Shown: positions 1-8,670, counted from the first letter of the stretch. The stretch is DNA of 64,000 nt from JANNPJ01 sp965200525 (GCA_965200525.1 OZ241368.1:6262001-6326000), one strand, 5' to 3'. Notes: generated by a model not told the origin, from the sequence alone. Made by a program: numbers and translations.

Positions 1-2
1 TG

Positions 3-749
3 ATGGCCCAGGTGGCCTCCCGGGACGCGCTGGTGATCAGCGCCAAGGCAGCGGTTCCGGCCCTGCGATCCGGGCCCGACGTGTCTCGCCGATCGCTGTT
101 GCGGGCCCTGGACGCGACCCTGGGCCGCCTCGGCGTCGACCACGTGGACCTGTGGACGGTGCCCGGCTGGAGCACCCGGGTGCCGCTCGAGGAGACGCTG
201 TCGGCCCTGGACGTGGCCGTGTCGAGCGGCCGGGCCCGGTACGGCTCGGCCGCGAACCTGACCGGTTGGCAGGCCGCGCTGGCGGCCACCTCGGCCCCGT
301 CGGCGACCGGGGCGCCGATCGCCGTCCAGACGGAGTACTCGCTGGTGCAGCGGGTGGCCGAACGGGAGCTGCTGCCGGCCGCGGCCCATCTCGGGCTGGG
401 CCTGATCGCCTGGTCGCCGCTCGGGCGCGGCGTCCTGACCGGCAAGTACCGCACCGGGACGCCGGCCGACTCGCGGGCCGCCTCTCCGCACCTGTCCGGG
501 TTCGTCGAGCCGTACCTGGACCGGCTCTCACGCCGGATCGTGGACGCCGTCAGCACCGCCGCCGACGGGCTCGGCTGCGCACCGCTGGAGGTGGCTCTGG
601 CCTGGGTCCGGGACCGGCCCGGAGTGTCGTCGGTGCTGGTCGGAGCGCGGACCGCCGCTCAGTTGCGCGGTTCGCTGGCCGCTGAGGACGTGGACCTGCC
701 GAAAGAGATCCGGGCCGCGCTCGACGAGGTCTCGCTCGACGCCACCTGA
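3..749 (+). CDS. Aldo/keto reductase, C-terminal part (5' end outside window)
   Basis: The 248 readable residues match the C-terminal two thirds of an NADPH-dependent aldo/keto reductase (TIM barrel). Visible landmarks are LGRLGVDHVDLW (barrel strand with the usual DLW/DLY), the segment GLGLIAWSPLGRGVLTGKY typical of the family, and the cofactor-end motif SSVLVGARTAAQL near the C terminus. Family members are usually 300-340 residues, so about 60-90 N-terminal residues including the catalytic Asp/Tyr region lie upstream of the window; the ATG at position 3 is probably internal. The gene ends 34 bp before the convergent acidic protein. Substrate cannot be told from the sequence. Confidence 0.85.
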   Translation: MAQVASRDALVISAKAAVPALRSGPDVSRRSLLRALDATLGRLGVDHVDLWTVPGWSTRVPLEETLSALDVAVSSGRARYGSAANLTGWQAALAATSAPSATGAPIAVQTEYSLVQRVAERELLPAAAHLGLGLIAWSPLGRGVLTGKYRTGTPADSRAASPHLSGFVEPYLDRLSRRIVDAVSTAADGLGCAPLEVALAWVRDRPGVSSVLVGARTAAQLRGSLAAEDVDLPKEIRAALDEVSLDAT

Positions 750-782
750 CCCGGGCCGAACCTGACTCAGGCGGTACCCGAC

Positions 783-1097
783 TCAGAGGTTGCGCGAGGG
801 CTCTTCCTCGAGCTCGTCGTCGTCCTCTTCTTCTTCCTCGTCCTCAAGATCTTCGAGGTCGTCGTCCTCGTCGTCCTCGGCGAGCGCGTCCTCGGCGTCG
901 TCGTAGAGCACGAAGGGGGTGACCTCGTCGAAGCTGTCGTAGAGCGCCTCGTCGTAGGACTCGAAGGCGTCGGCGAGGACCTGATAGGCCGACACCACCG
1001 CGGGATCGGCCTCGCCCGCCCGGCGACTGGCCGCCGAGAGGTGGGCCTCGAGAGCAGCGATAAGTCGGTCGAGCGCAGCTCGTGGCTCCGTCGTCAT
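783..1097 (-). CDS. Small protein with highly acidic C-terminal tail
   Basis: A 104-residue protein starting at ATG 1097 (MTTEPRAALD). The first about 65 residues form a predicted helical segment (ALDRLIAALEAHLSAASRR, then AYQVLADAFESYDEALYDSF); the rest is almost entirely Asp/Glu. I recall similar actinobacterial proteins carrying the annotation primosomal protein, but I see nothing that supports a primosome role. The acidic tail suggests binding to a basic partner or nucleic-acid-binding protein (inference). It is transcribed divergently from the DUF5703 gene, with 72 bp between the two starts. An upstream in-frame start at 1148 is possible but would overlap the promoter region. Confidence 0.7.
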   Translation of the reverse strand: MTTEPRAALDRLIAALEAHLSAASRRAGEADPAVVSAYQVLADAFESYDEALYDSFDEVTPFVLYDDAEDALAEDDEDDDLEDLEDEEEEEDDDELEEEPSRNL

Positions 1098-1169
1098 GGC
1101 ATGACCGTATCGGTTCGTGGTGACATTAGAGACCAGCAGACAGACCACCGTCGGACGAAGAGAGCAGAC

Positions 1170-1421
1170 GTGAGCGATCCCTTGCGTGATCCCACACGCC
1201 GAGTCAGCCCGATGGCGCCCGATTCGGCCGCCATCTCCCCCGATTTCGAGTACCGAATGTTCAGTATGCCTCGAGGAACCAGCAGGTCAGAGGCCCGCAA
1301 GTTGTTGACCGAGCACGCCGAGTACGGTCGGTGGGAGCTGGCCCGGGTGCAGATCTCCTTCGGCGGAGCACGCCGGATCTGGCTCCGCCGAAGGATCATC
1401 CGCGTAGAGCGAACGGCCTGA
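1170..1421 (+). CDS. DUF5703 family small protein
   Basis: An 83-residue protein. The conserved core FEYRMFSMPRGTSRSEARK and LLTEHAEYGRWELARVQI, ending in RRIWLRRRIIRVERTA, is the actinobacterial DUF5703 signature as I know it; function is unknown. I chose GTG 1170 because a GAAGAGAG stretch lies just upstream; ATG 1212 (69 residues) is a credible alternative since many members begin shortly before the FEYR motif. The gene is divergent from the acidic-tail protein and convergent with the M20 peptidase. Confidence 0.75.
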   Translation: MSDPLRDPTRRVSPMAPDSAAISPDFEYRMFSMPRGTSRSEARKLLTEHAEYGRWELARVQISFGGARRIWLRRRIIRVERTA

Positions 1422-1470
1422 GGCCTCCCATCGTCAGCCGGGCCGTCAGCTCAGGCCGTCAGCTGGGCCG

Positions 1471-2847
1471 TCAGCTCAGGCCGAGGAACCGGTCGAAGGT
1501 GCGCACGCCGAAGCGCAGCGCCTCGAGCGGCACCCTCTCGTCCACTCCGTGGAACATGCCGGCGAAGTCGAGATCGGCCGGCAGTTGCAGTGGCGCGAAC
1601 CCGTAGCCGAGGATGCCGAGCCGGTTGAACGCCTTGTTGTCGGTGCCGCCGGAGAGGCAGTACGGCAGCACCGCCGCACCGGGGTCCTCGGCCAGCAGCG
1701 ACGCCTTCATCGCCTCGACCAGGCTGCCCTCGTACGGCACCTCGAGCGCGACGTCCTCGTGCAGGGCCTCGATCGTGATGTGCTCGCCGGCCAGCTCGGC
1801 GATCTTGCTCATCATCACGTCCTTCTGGCCGGGCAGGAACCGGCAGTCGATCAAGGCGGTGGCCTGACCGGGGATCACGTTGTGCTTGTAGCCGGCGGTG
1901 ACGCCGGTCGGATTGGCCGTGTTCTGTACCGTGGCCGCGACCCATCGAGCCGTGGTGCCGAACAGTTCGGCCAGGGCGTCGGTGTCGACCTCCTCGCCGA
2001 CCACTAGGTCGACGCCGGTCTGGTCGCGCACGCCGTCCATGAACGCTCGGACCGTGGCCGGCACCTGGACCGGCCAGTTGTACGACCCGATCCGGGCCAC
2101 GGCCGAGGCCAGCCGGGTCACCGCGTTGTCGGGGTTGACCTGCGAGCCGTGTCCGGCCCGGCCGGACGCGGTGAGCTTGATCCAGGCGATGCCCTTCTCG
2201 GCCGTCTGGAGCAGATACGTCCGCCGGCCCTGGAGGTCGACCGAGAACCCGCCGACCTCGCTGACCGCCTCGCTGACCCCCTCGAACAGCTCCGGGTGGT
2301 GCTCGACCAGCCAGTGCGAGCCGAAGTGGCCACCGGCCTCCTCGTCGGCCATGAATGCGACGACCACGTCGCGGGGTGGTCGCCGGCCCTCCCGGCGCAT
2401 CGCCCGGACCGTGGCCAGCACGATGGCGTCCATGTCTTTCATGTCGACCGCGCCCCGGCCCCACAGGCAGTCGTCCTTGACCTCGCCCGAGAACGGATCG
2501 ATCTGCCAGTCGTCCTTCAGCGCCGGGACGACGTCGAGGTGACCGTGGACCAGCAGGGCCGGGCGGGAGGAGTCCTCCCCCGGGATCCGGGCCACCAGGC
2601 TGGTCCGCCGATCGGCGCTCTCGAACACCTCCGGCTCGATCCCGACGTCCGACAGCAGCGCGGCGACGTACTCTGCCGCCTCGCGTTCGCCCGGCCCGGA
2701 GCCGTCGCCGAAGTTGCTGGTGTCGATCCGCAGCAGGTCCTGACAGATCGTGACGACGTCGTCCGCCGCGGACAGCGTGGAGCTCGGTCCTGCCGGCGTG
2801 CGGGCCGGATCGGCGGCGACCGGTACCGGCGCGGATGGCCTTCTCAT
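1471..2847 (-). CDS. M20 family metallopeptidase (dipeptidase/deacylase type)
   Basis: A 458-residue cytoplasmic di-zinc hydrolase. It shows the M20 ligand set: HGHLDVVPA (H103, D105), RGAVDMKD (bridging D135), MADEEAGG (general base E169 and metal ligand E170), SEVGG (E197) and a C-terminal FHGVDERVP (His ligand). A lid/dimerisation domain lies between about residues 210 and 340. Length agrees with the M20A/CPG2/ArgE-DapE group (about 440-460 residues). ATG 2847 is preceded by GGGAGGAA. Likely substrates are dipeptides or N-acylated amino acids; specificity cannot be read from sequence. It stands alone between a convergent DUF5703 gene and the tRNA-Leu terminator region. Confidence 0.9.
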   Translation of the reverse strand: MRRPSAPVPVAADPARTPAGPSSTLSAADDVVTICQDLLRIDTSNFGDGSGPGEREAAEYVAALLSDVGIEPEVFESADRRTSLVARIPGEDSSRPALLVHGHLDVVPALKDDWQIDPFSGEVKDDCLWGRGAVDMKDMDAIVLATVRAMRREGRRPPRDVVVAFMADEEAGGHFGSHWLVEHHPELFEGVSEAVSEVGGFSVDLQGRRTYLLQTAEKGIAWIKLTASGRAGHGSQVNPDNAVTRLASAVARIGSYNWPVQVPATVRAFMDGVRDQTGVDLVVGEEVDTDALAELFGTTARWVAATVQNTANPTGVTAGYKHNVIPGQATALIDCRFLPGQKDVMMSKIAELAGEHITIEALHEDVALEVPYEGSLVEAMKASLLAEDPGAAVLPYCLSGGTDNKAFNRLGILGYGFAPLQLPADLDFAGMFHGVDERVPLEALRFGVRTFDRFLGLS

Positions 2848-2938
2848 GGCTGTTCCTCCCCAGGTGTGTTGGCGGCCACGCTAGACGGTGCCGTGTGAAG
2901 CCCGGGTGAAGCTCGCCCCCAGTGATTGCCAAACGGCG

Positions 2939-2972
2939 CGACCCCTGACCTGTCTCAGCAGGTCAGGGGTCG
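2939..2972 (-). terminator. Perfect 14-bp hairpin downstream of tRNA-Leu
   Basis: Arms at 2939-2952 and 2959-2972 are perfect reverse complements (CGACCCCTGACCTG and its complement) with a 6-nt loop. It lies 8 bp beyond the 3' CCA end of the tRNA gene on the minus strand, so it most likely ends tRNA transcription. There is no T-tract, which is common for actinobacterial terminators. Confidence 0.75.
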
Positions 2973-2980
2973 AGTTGAGC

Positions 2981-3067
2981 TGGTGTCCGAGGGGGGACTT
3001 GAACCCCCATGCCCTTTCGGGCACTAGCACCTCAAGCTAGCGCGTCTGCCTATTCCGCCACCCGGAC
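2981..3067 (-). tRNA. tRNA-Leu (anticodon GAG)
   Basis: The minus strand folds as a class II tRNA with a long variable arm. The acceptor stem GTCCGGG pairs with CTCGGAC (one G-U), the anticodon loop is TTGAGGT with anticodon GAG inside a CTAGC/GCTAG stem, the variable arm is GTGCCCG-AAA-GGGCAT-like, and the T-arm contains GGTTCAAGTCC. The 3' CCA is encoded at 2981-2983. It decodes the leucine codon CUC, one of the most used codons in such a GC-rich genome. Confidence 0.95.
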
Positions 3068-3322
3068 GCACTCCCGCAAGCGCCGGGAGAGCGGAGACGA
3101 GATTAGCACGGCGAGATGGCCGGATCGGTCGGCCGAGGCGGGCCCGGGCGGCGTCCGGCGCGGATGTCCGGGCCCGGACCGGCGGCACGACACGTCGGCG
3201 TCCCTCGTTCGGGCGAATCAGCCCGGACGTCGCCCGCGCGCCCGTATGTTGAATGGATCACCCTCCCTCGGTGCCGAGGGCCGGCCGACGCGGTCGAGGG
3301 CTGACCAGCGCTGGAGAGTCGC

Positions 3323-4591
3323 ATGGACATTCTGGGAACCGAGCGCAACTTCGCGAGCCTGGCCATGAAGGATCTGCTCGAGGCCCGGGATCTCTATCAC
3401 TGGCACATGACCCACAAGAAAAACGTCGTGGGGACGGCGGTCGGCCTTTACTACATCCGGTGTGAGGATCCCTGGCCCTCGGCCGACCGGTCGTTCGCGG
3501 CGATGAAGGCCTCGACCCGGGCCCGGTCTCCGCGCACCTTCGAGAACTCGGAGATCCGGGACTACTCCTGGCCCTGCGTGCTGGTTCTGGTGGACACCTG
3601 GGCCGACTCCGACGAGCTCTCCAACGACGACGAGGTCCCGAAGACGCTGTACCTGCCGGACGGGCGAACCGTGCCGGTCTGTGTGGTCCAGGTCGACCCG
3701 GCCGAGCCGACGGCGGAGCTGATGCCCTCCTGGGTCTGGCCGAGCAGCGGGATCGGTGGTGGGATGCCGATCATCAGCCAGGCCCAGGGCGCCGATCACG
3801 TGGCCAGCGTGGGCACCCTGGTGACCGACGGGCACACGGTCTTTGCCCTGACCTCCCGGCACGTCACCGGGCCGGCCGGAACCCCGATCAGCACCGTTCT
3901 GCGGGGCACGCGGACCGCCGTGGGAAAGGCCGGGCCGCGGTCGCTGACGCGGGTGCCGTTCCAGGAGGTGTACCCCGATTTCATCGCTCAACGCACCTTT
4001 CTCACCCTGGACGCCGGCCTGATCGAGGTGGACGACGTCGCCGCCTGGACCTCGCAGACCTACGGGCTGCCGCCGGTCGGCGAGCTGGCCGACCTGAGCG
4101 AGCACAACCTGGGCACCCGGCTGATCAGCGCCGAGGTGGTGGCCTTCGGCGCGGCGTCCGGAATGCTGACCGGTCGGATCGCGGCCCTGTTCTTCCGTTA
4201 CAAGAGCCTGGGCGGGTACGACGACGTCACCGACTTCCTGATCGCGCCCTCCCCCGGCACCGCCGGCTCCCAGCCCGGCGACTCCGGCACGGTCTGGCAC
4301 CTGCGCCGGGCCGACCAGGGCGGCGCAGGCGGCGCAGGCGGCGCAGGCGGCCCGGGCCAGGAGTCGCTGCACCCGATCGCCTTGCAGTGGGGTGGGCAGA
4401 ACCTCACCGGCACGCCGGCCGGCGCCGACGGTTACAACTTCGCCCTCGCCGCCAGTCTGACCAACGTGCTGCGGTTGCTCGACGTCAACCTGGTCGTGGC
4501 CCACAACACCCACGCCGAGCCGTTCTGGGAAAGACCGGCCACTACACGATCGCCTCACTGGCCTGCGACCAGGTGGGCACGCCGGAACTGA
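3323..4591 (+). CDS. Trypsin-like serine protease domain protein (upstream part of a frameshifted gene)
   Basis: The ORF starts at ATG 3323 after GGAGAG. Residues about 160-400 look like a trypsin-fold peptidase: catalytic His180 in ALTSRHV, Asp230 in TLDAGLIEV and Ser321 in QPGDSGTVW. Residues 1-155 are an unrecognised N-terminal region. No signal peptide is visible. A short Gly-Ala repeat (GGAGGAGGAGG) lies near 333-343. The reading frame matches a coherent protein only to Trp402 (codon 4526-4528); the next 20 codons look out-of-frame. Adding one G to the GGG at 4527-4529 joins it in frame to the P1-nuclease-like ORF, giving a fusion of about 764 residues. I therefore regard this as the 5' half of one damaged or mis-sequenced gene. 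Confidence 0.75.
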   Translation: MDILGTERNFASLAMKDLLEARDLYHWHMTHKKNVVGTAVGLYYIRCEDPWPSADRSFAAMKASTRARSPRTFENSEIRDYSWPCVLVLVDTWADSDELSNDDEVPKTLYLPDGRTVPVCVVQVDPAEPTAELMPSWVWPSSGIGGGMPIISQAQGADHVASVGTLVTDGHTVFALTSRHVTGPAGTPISTVLRGTRTAVGKAGPRSLTRVPFQEVYPDFIAQRTFLTLDAGLIEVDDVAAWTSQTYGLPPVGELADLSEHNLGTRLISAEVVAFGAASGMLTGRIAALFFRYKSLGGYDDVTDFLIAPSPGTAGSQPGDSGTVWHLRRADQGGAGGAGGAGGPGQESLHPIALQWGGQNLTGTPAGADGYNFALAASLTNVLRLLDVNLVVAHNTHAEPFWERPATTRSPHWPATRWARRN

Positions 4592-5616
4592 AGTCGCTGC
4601 TGGCCGCCAACACCGACCGGATCAGCTTTCACCTTTCCCAGCTCGACCCGAAGACGGTCAACGCGGCCACCACCAGCCTCAGGAAGAACCCGCGCTTCAT
4701 CCCGCTGGCCGACGTCCCCGACCTGGTCTGGAAGAACCTGCCCAGGACGGTCCCCGGCGGGCGGGACACCGCCTTCCGGGCCGGGCCGGAGCACCCGACC
4801 CACTTCGCCGACATCGACCAGCCCCGCCCGCTGGACGGCCGCACCCTGCGCCAGATCTGCGTCAGCGACCCGAAGCAGGTCACCGTCGAGGCCTGGCAGG
4901 AGTACTACACCGACCTGGGTCACCAGGCGTCGAAGGAACGCGGGTTGCTGCCGTTCCGGGTCTGGCAGTTCTACGACGAGATGGTGGACGCCGCGGCCGG
5001 TGGTGACGCCGCCCGCTTCGTGGCCGCGGCCGGGCTGGTGTCGCACTACGTGGGTGACGCCTGCCAGCCGCTGCACGGCTCGTTCATGGCCGACGGGATC
5101 GACGCGACCGCGACCAGCCCGTCCCGGGGCGAAGGCGTGCACTCGGCCTACGAGAGCGACATGGTCGACGCCTACTCCGCCGACATCCTCGCCGGGCTTC
5201 AGAAGGCCCTGGCCCGCAAGCGGTCCCGGCGGGGCTCGATCGAGACCGGCCAGGACGCCGCGGTCGCCGTGGTCAAGTTGATGGACCGGACGGCCAAGGC
5301 CATCGCCCCGCTGGACCTGGTCGACGGTTTCGCGGCGACCCAGGTCGGCCGGACCACCGTCAACCCCAGCGTCAACAAGAGCGTGCTGGCCGCGCTCTGG
5401 GTCCGGTTCGGCGACGACACGATCAAGATCATGGCCGACGGCACCCGGATCCTGGCCGCCGTCTGGGACGCCGCGTTCGCCGCCGGCGGCGGGGCCGACC
5501 GGTTCACCGCGGTCGCGCTCGGCCCGGTCGACGAGGCGGACCTGCAGAAGCTGTACGAGGACCCGTCGTTCGTCCCCTCCCTCGACCTGGACCACATCGC
5601 CGCCGTCCTCAAGTAG
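4528..5616 (+). CDS. S1/P1 nuclease / phospholipase C-fold domain (downstream part of the frameshifted gene)
   Basis: The frame entered at 4528 encodes about 362 residues of a zinc-dependent S1/P1-nuclease-like helical protein. It begins GKTGHYTIASLA directly after the Trp codon of the upstream ORF, recreating the family N-terminal motif W-G-x-x-G-H. Further ligand-like motifs are THFADID, LVSHYVGDACQPLH (His, Asp, His) and GVHSAYESDM (His, with Glu where the family usually has Asp). GLLPFRVWQFYDEMV is the usual helix before the HxxGD motif. There is no credible start codon or Shine-Dalgarno in this frame near the domain; the nearest GTG (4387) would add residues antisensical to the protease. 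The 5' boundary given is the frameshift point, not a start. Confidence 0.7.
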   Translation, partial: GKTGHYTIASLACDQVGTPELKSLLAANTDRISFHLSQLDPKTVNAATTSLRKNPRFIPLADVPDLVWKNLPRTVPGGRDTAFRAGPEHPTHFADIDQPRPLDGRTLRQICVSDPKQVTVEAWQEYYTDLGHQASKERGLLPFRVWQFYDEMVDAAAGGDAARFVAAAGLVSHYVGDACQPLHGSFMADGIDATATSPSRGEGVHSAYESDMVDAYSADILAGLQKALARKRSRRGSIETGQDAAVAVVKLMDRTAKAIAPLDLVDGFAATQVGRTTVNPSVNKSVLAALWVRFGDDTIKIMADGTRILAAVWDAAFAAGGGADRFTAVALGPVDEADLQKLYEDPSFVPSLDLDHIAAVLK

Positions 5617-5723
5617 GGTCCGGCCGAGAAACTTCGGGCGGCCGGTCGATCCGGGGCCGGCCCGTTCGACGTCAGGGGTGAGAGGACGCCACCTGCGGCG
5701 TCCGTAATGATGGGAGTCATCTG

Positions 5724-6284
5724 ATGCGCAGCATCGTCGTCACCGCGTTCGTCTCGCTCGACGGTGTCATGGAGGCCCCCGGCGGCGGCGAGTACCGCAA
5801 CGCCGGCTGGACCTTCAAGGATGTCGAGTTCGACCCGGCCGCCTACGAGATCAAGGGCATCGAGCAGGAGGAGGCCGGGGCTCTGCTGCTGGGCCGGCGC
5901 AGCTACCAGGAGTTCGCCCCGGTCTGGCCGACTATGGACGAGTTCGCCGGCTACAACGCGATGCCCCGGTACGTCGTCTCCACCACGCTCGAGCAGGACG
6001 ACGATCGCTGGCCGGCCACGATCCTGCGCTCGCTCGACGACGTGGCCGCCCTGAAGCAGGGTGACGGCGGACCACTGCTGGTGCACGGCAGCGCCGAACT
6101 CGGCGGCGCCCTGGCCGACGCCGGCCTGGTCGACCGCTACCACCTGCTGGTCATGCCGGTCCTGCTCGGGGCGGGCAAGCGGCTGTTCAGCGCCGCCGAC
6201 CGGGACACGGTGAAGCTCAGCGTGGTCGAGCACGAGCTCTACGGCAACGGGGTGCAGAAGACGGTGCTGGACGTCGTTCGCTGA
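5724..6284 (+). CDS. Dihydrofolate reductase family protein (RibD C-terminal fold)
   Basis: A 186-residue single-domain protein starting MRSIVVTAFVSLDGVMEAPGG, the classic opening of the YwjB/YyaP-like DHFR-fold group. It also has ALLLGRRSYQEFAPVWP, MPRYVVSTTL, the dinucleotide-binding LLVHGSAELGGAL and LLVMPVLLGAGKRLF. Members are NADPH-dependent reductases of unknown substrate and are not the folate enzyme FolA. The start ATG 5724 is the first in frame. It is monocistronic between the nuclease-like gene and an SDR remnant. Confidence 0.9.
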   Translation: MRSIVVTAFVSLDGVMEAPGGGEYRNAGWTFKDVEFDPAAYEIKGIEQEEAGALLLGRRSYQEFAPVWPTMDEFAGYNAMPRYVVSTTLEQDDDRWPATILRSLDDVAALKQGDGGPLLVHGSAELGGALADAGLVDRYHLLVMPVLLGAGKRLFSAADRDTVKLSVVEHELYGNGVQKTVLDVVR

Positions 6285-6341
6285 ACCTCCGGCCGAGCCG
6301 GCCGATTGGCCCGGTGGCCGCTGCCCGGCCGGGCTGGATCG

Positions 6342-6440
6342 ATGGCGCGAATCCTGATCACCGGGTCCAGCACCGGCCTCGGTCTGCTGGCCGCTCAGCG
6401 TCTGACCGAGCAGGGGCACCAGGTCACCCGTAGAGCCTGA
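6342..6440 (+). pseudogene. Truncated short-chain dehydrogenase (N-terminal remnant)
   Basis: A 32-codon ORF from ATG 6342 to TGA 6440 reads MARILITGSSTGLGLLAAQ then RLTEQGHQVTRRA. This is the first beta strand, the cofactor-binding TGSxxGLG loop and first helix of a Rossmann-fold SDR, after which the frame stops. Nothing SDR-like follows in any frame before the next gene, so about 85% of the gene has been lost. It is best read as a deletion remnant. The rest of 6285-6585 (including 6441-6585) shows only an untranslated leader with GAGGGAG before the next gene. Confidence 0.7.
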
Positions 6441-6585
6441 GGCGGCGTACCCCGACTTTCAGCTGCTTTGTCATTGGGTTGAGGTCCGCCTCCTCCCGGC
6501 CCGGCCACACTGCTCGGCACGGCCGACAGCCGCAGCAGCACCCCTGACCGTGTCCGACGCCCCACCTTGAGGGAGCTCCACCTCG

Positions 6586-8670
6586 ATGCCACGACGCCCG
6601 CGCCCACTCGTCGTCCTGATCGCGCTGATCGCCACGCTGATCACCGTCTCGGCCACGGTGCTGCTGACCGGGGCGCTACCGGCCTCAGCCGCGACCGGCT
6701 CCACGATCAAGGGGGTGGGCTCCGGCCGCTGCCTGGACGTCGTGGCCCAGGCCACCGCCCCCGCCACCGGCGTCAACATCTACGACTGCAACGGCCAGGC
6801 CAACCAGGCCTGGACCTTCACGGCGGCCGGTGAACTGCGGGTCTACGACGCCCCGATGTGCCTGGACGTCGCGGGCCGCAGCACCGCGGCCGGGGCCAAG
6901 GTGCAGATCTACACCTGCAACGGCGGCGACAACCAGAAGTGGAAGATCAACGCCGACGGCACGATCACCGGCGTCCAGTCCGGGCTGTGCCTGGACGTCA
7001 CCGGGGCGGCCACGGCCAACAGCACGCTGGTCGCGATGTGGACCTGCAACGGCCAGAGCAACCAGAAGTGGACGACGTCCCTGGGCGTCGCCGACACGCA
7101 GCCGCCCACCGTGCCCGGCAACGCCCGAACCAGTGACCTGCTGTGCGACTCGGTGACGTTCGCCTGGAACGCCGCCACCGACAACGTCGGTGTGGCCTTC
7201 TACGACGTCTACCACGACGGGCAGCTGATGAAATCGGTCGGCGGGACCACCCTCTCGACCAGCCTGACCGTGGTCGCGGGGGTCAAGTGGGGGCTGTTCG
7301 TCAACGCGCGGGACGCCGCCGGCAACGTGTCGCAGGCCAGCAGCACGGTCTACATCACTCCCCCGCAGTGCCAGATCGACACCGAGAAGCCCACCGCCCC
7401 GGGGTTGCTCACCGCGGCTGCCTCCGGCACCAGCGTCACCCTGAACTGGACCGCGGCCACCGACAACCAAGGGGTCCGGGCCTACGACATCTACCGCAAC
7501 GACGCCAAGGTGGGCACGGTCACGGGCACCGGCACGGTGGCCCCGGCGACCACGTTCATCGACAGCGGGCTGAGCGCGAACACCCGGTACAGCTACTACG
7601 TGGTCGCTCGGGACGGGCAGGGCAACGTCTCGGCCCACAGCCCCACGGCCGCCGCCACCACGGGCACCGCCTGCAGCAACCCGGTGTGTACGGTCACCCA
7701 GCTCACCACCGACACCGACATTCCCTGGGGCCTGGTGACCCTGCCCGACGGCACGATCCTCTACAACCGCCGGGACGCGCACGACATCATCCACCTGAAC
7801 CCGGCGACCGGGGCCAGGACCACGGTCGGCACCGTGCCCGACGTAGACAACACCGACGGCGAGGGCGGCCTGACCGGGCTGGCGATCTCGCCGAGCTACG
7901 GCACCGACCACTGGCTCTACATCATGCACACCTCGCCCACCGACAACCGGATCGTCCGGATCAAGCTGACCGACGACAAGCTCGATCTCGGGTCGGAGCA
8001 GATCCTGCTGAGCGGCATTCTGCGGAACAAGTTCCACGACGGCGGCCGGCTGCGGTTCGGCCCCGACGGCAAGCTCTACGCCAGCACCGGGGATGCCCAG
8101 AACGGCGACAACGCCCAGAACAAGGCCAGTCTCAACGGCAAGATCCTGCGGCTGAACCCGGACGGCACGGTGCCTTCGGACAACCCGTTCGGCAACTACG
8201 TCTGGAGCTTCGGGCACCGCAACCCGCAGGGCCTGGCCTTCGACTCGCAGGGCCGGCTCTGGGAGCAGGAGTTCGGCAACGCGATCATGGACGAGACCAA
8301 CCTGATCACCAAGGGCGGCAACTACGGCTGGCCGGCGTGCGAGGGCACCAGCGGCACCTGCGGGACGGCCGGCTACATCGCTCCCAAGCACACCTACCCG
8401 ACCGCGGACGGGTCGTGCTCCGGGATCGCCGTGGTTCGCGACGTCCTCTACGTGGCCTGCGAGCGGGGCACCCGGATGTACCGAGAGGTGATCAGCGGCA
8501 GCGATCTGACCAATGTGCAGATCTACTTCAACGGCACCTACGGCCGGCTGCGCACGGTCGAGCCGGCCCCGGACGGCGGGCTCTGGCTGACCACCTCGAA
8601 CGAGGGCGACAAGGACAGCATCGCCAACAACAGCAACGAGAAGATCCTGCACGTCACGCTGGGCAGCTGA
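6586..8670 (+). CDS. Secreted ricin-lectin / FN3 / glucose-sorbosone dehydrogenase-like protein
   Basis: A 694-residue exported protein. Residues 1-36 are a Sec signal peptide (Arg-rich start, hydrophobic core, ALPASAA cleavage region). About 38-165 form a ricin-B beta-trefoil (CBM13) with three QxW-type repeats ending NQAWTF, NQKWKI and NQKWTT. Two fibronectin-III domains follow at about 175-268 and 270-362 (paired FAWNAATDNVGV and LNWTAATDNQGV). The last 330 residues form a soluble PQQ-dependent aldose-dehydrogenase-type beta-propeller with IPWGLVTLPDG, HDGGRLRFGPDGKLY, GHRNPQGLAF and GGNYGWPACEG. The lectin probably tethers the oxidoreductase to a polysaccharide. The start is ATG 6586 with GAGGGAG upstream. 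Confidence 0.9.
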   Translation: MPRRPRPLVVLIALIATLITVSATVLLTGALPASAATGSTIKGVGSGRCLDVVAQATAPATGVNIYDCNGQANQAWTFTAAGELRVYDAPMCLDVAGRSTAAGAKVQIYTCNGGDNQKWKINADGTITGVQSGLCLDVTGAATANSTLVAMWTCNGQSNQKWTTSLGVADTQPPTVPGNARTSDLLCDSVTFAWNAATDNVGVAFYDVYHDGQLMKSVGGTTLSTSLTVVAGVKWGLFVNARDAAGNVSQASSTVYITPPQCQIDTEKPTAPGLLTAAASGTSVTLNWTAATDNQGVRAYDIYRNDAKVGTVTGTGTVAPATTFIDSGLSANTRYSYYVVARDGQGNVSAHSPTAAATTGTACSNPVCTVTQLTTDTDIPWGLVTLPDGTILYNRRDAHDIIHLNPATGARTTVGTVPDVDNTDGEGGLTGLAISPSYGTDHWLYIMHTSPTDNRIVRIKLTDDKLDLGSEQILLSGILRNKFHDGGRLRFGPDGKLYASTGDAQNGDNAQNKASLNGKILRLNPDGTVPSDNPFGNYVWSFGHRNPQGLAFDSQGRLWEQEFGNAIMDETNLITKGGNYGWPACEGTSGTCGTAGYIAPKHTYPTADGSCSGIAVVRDVLYVACERGTRMYREVISGSDLTNVQIYFNGTYGRLRTVEPAPDGGLWLTTSNEGDKDSIANNSNEKILHVTLGS

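Noticed and set aside
2981..3322. tRNA-Leu as an integration site of a genomic island
   Set aside because: No integrase and no duplicated tRNA 3' end found in the window; the 14-bp palindrome at 3166-3179 has no attachment-site character.
4500..4540. Programmed -1 ribosomal frameshift joining protease and nuclease ORFs
   Set aside because: Zero-frame codons TGG GAA AGA do not form an X-XXY-YYZ slippery heptamer and re-pairing would be poor; loss of one G from a G-tract is simpler.
5199..6419. 406-aa minus-strand ORF over the nuclease-like and DHFR-like genes
   Set aside because: Spans two plus-strand genes in antisense and shows no family sequence.
6685..8652. 655-aa minus-strand ORF opposite the secreted dehydrogenase
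   Set aside because: Val/Gly/Arg-rich antisense shadow of a gene with clear signal peptide and domains on the plus strand.
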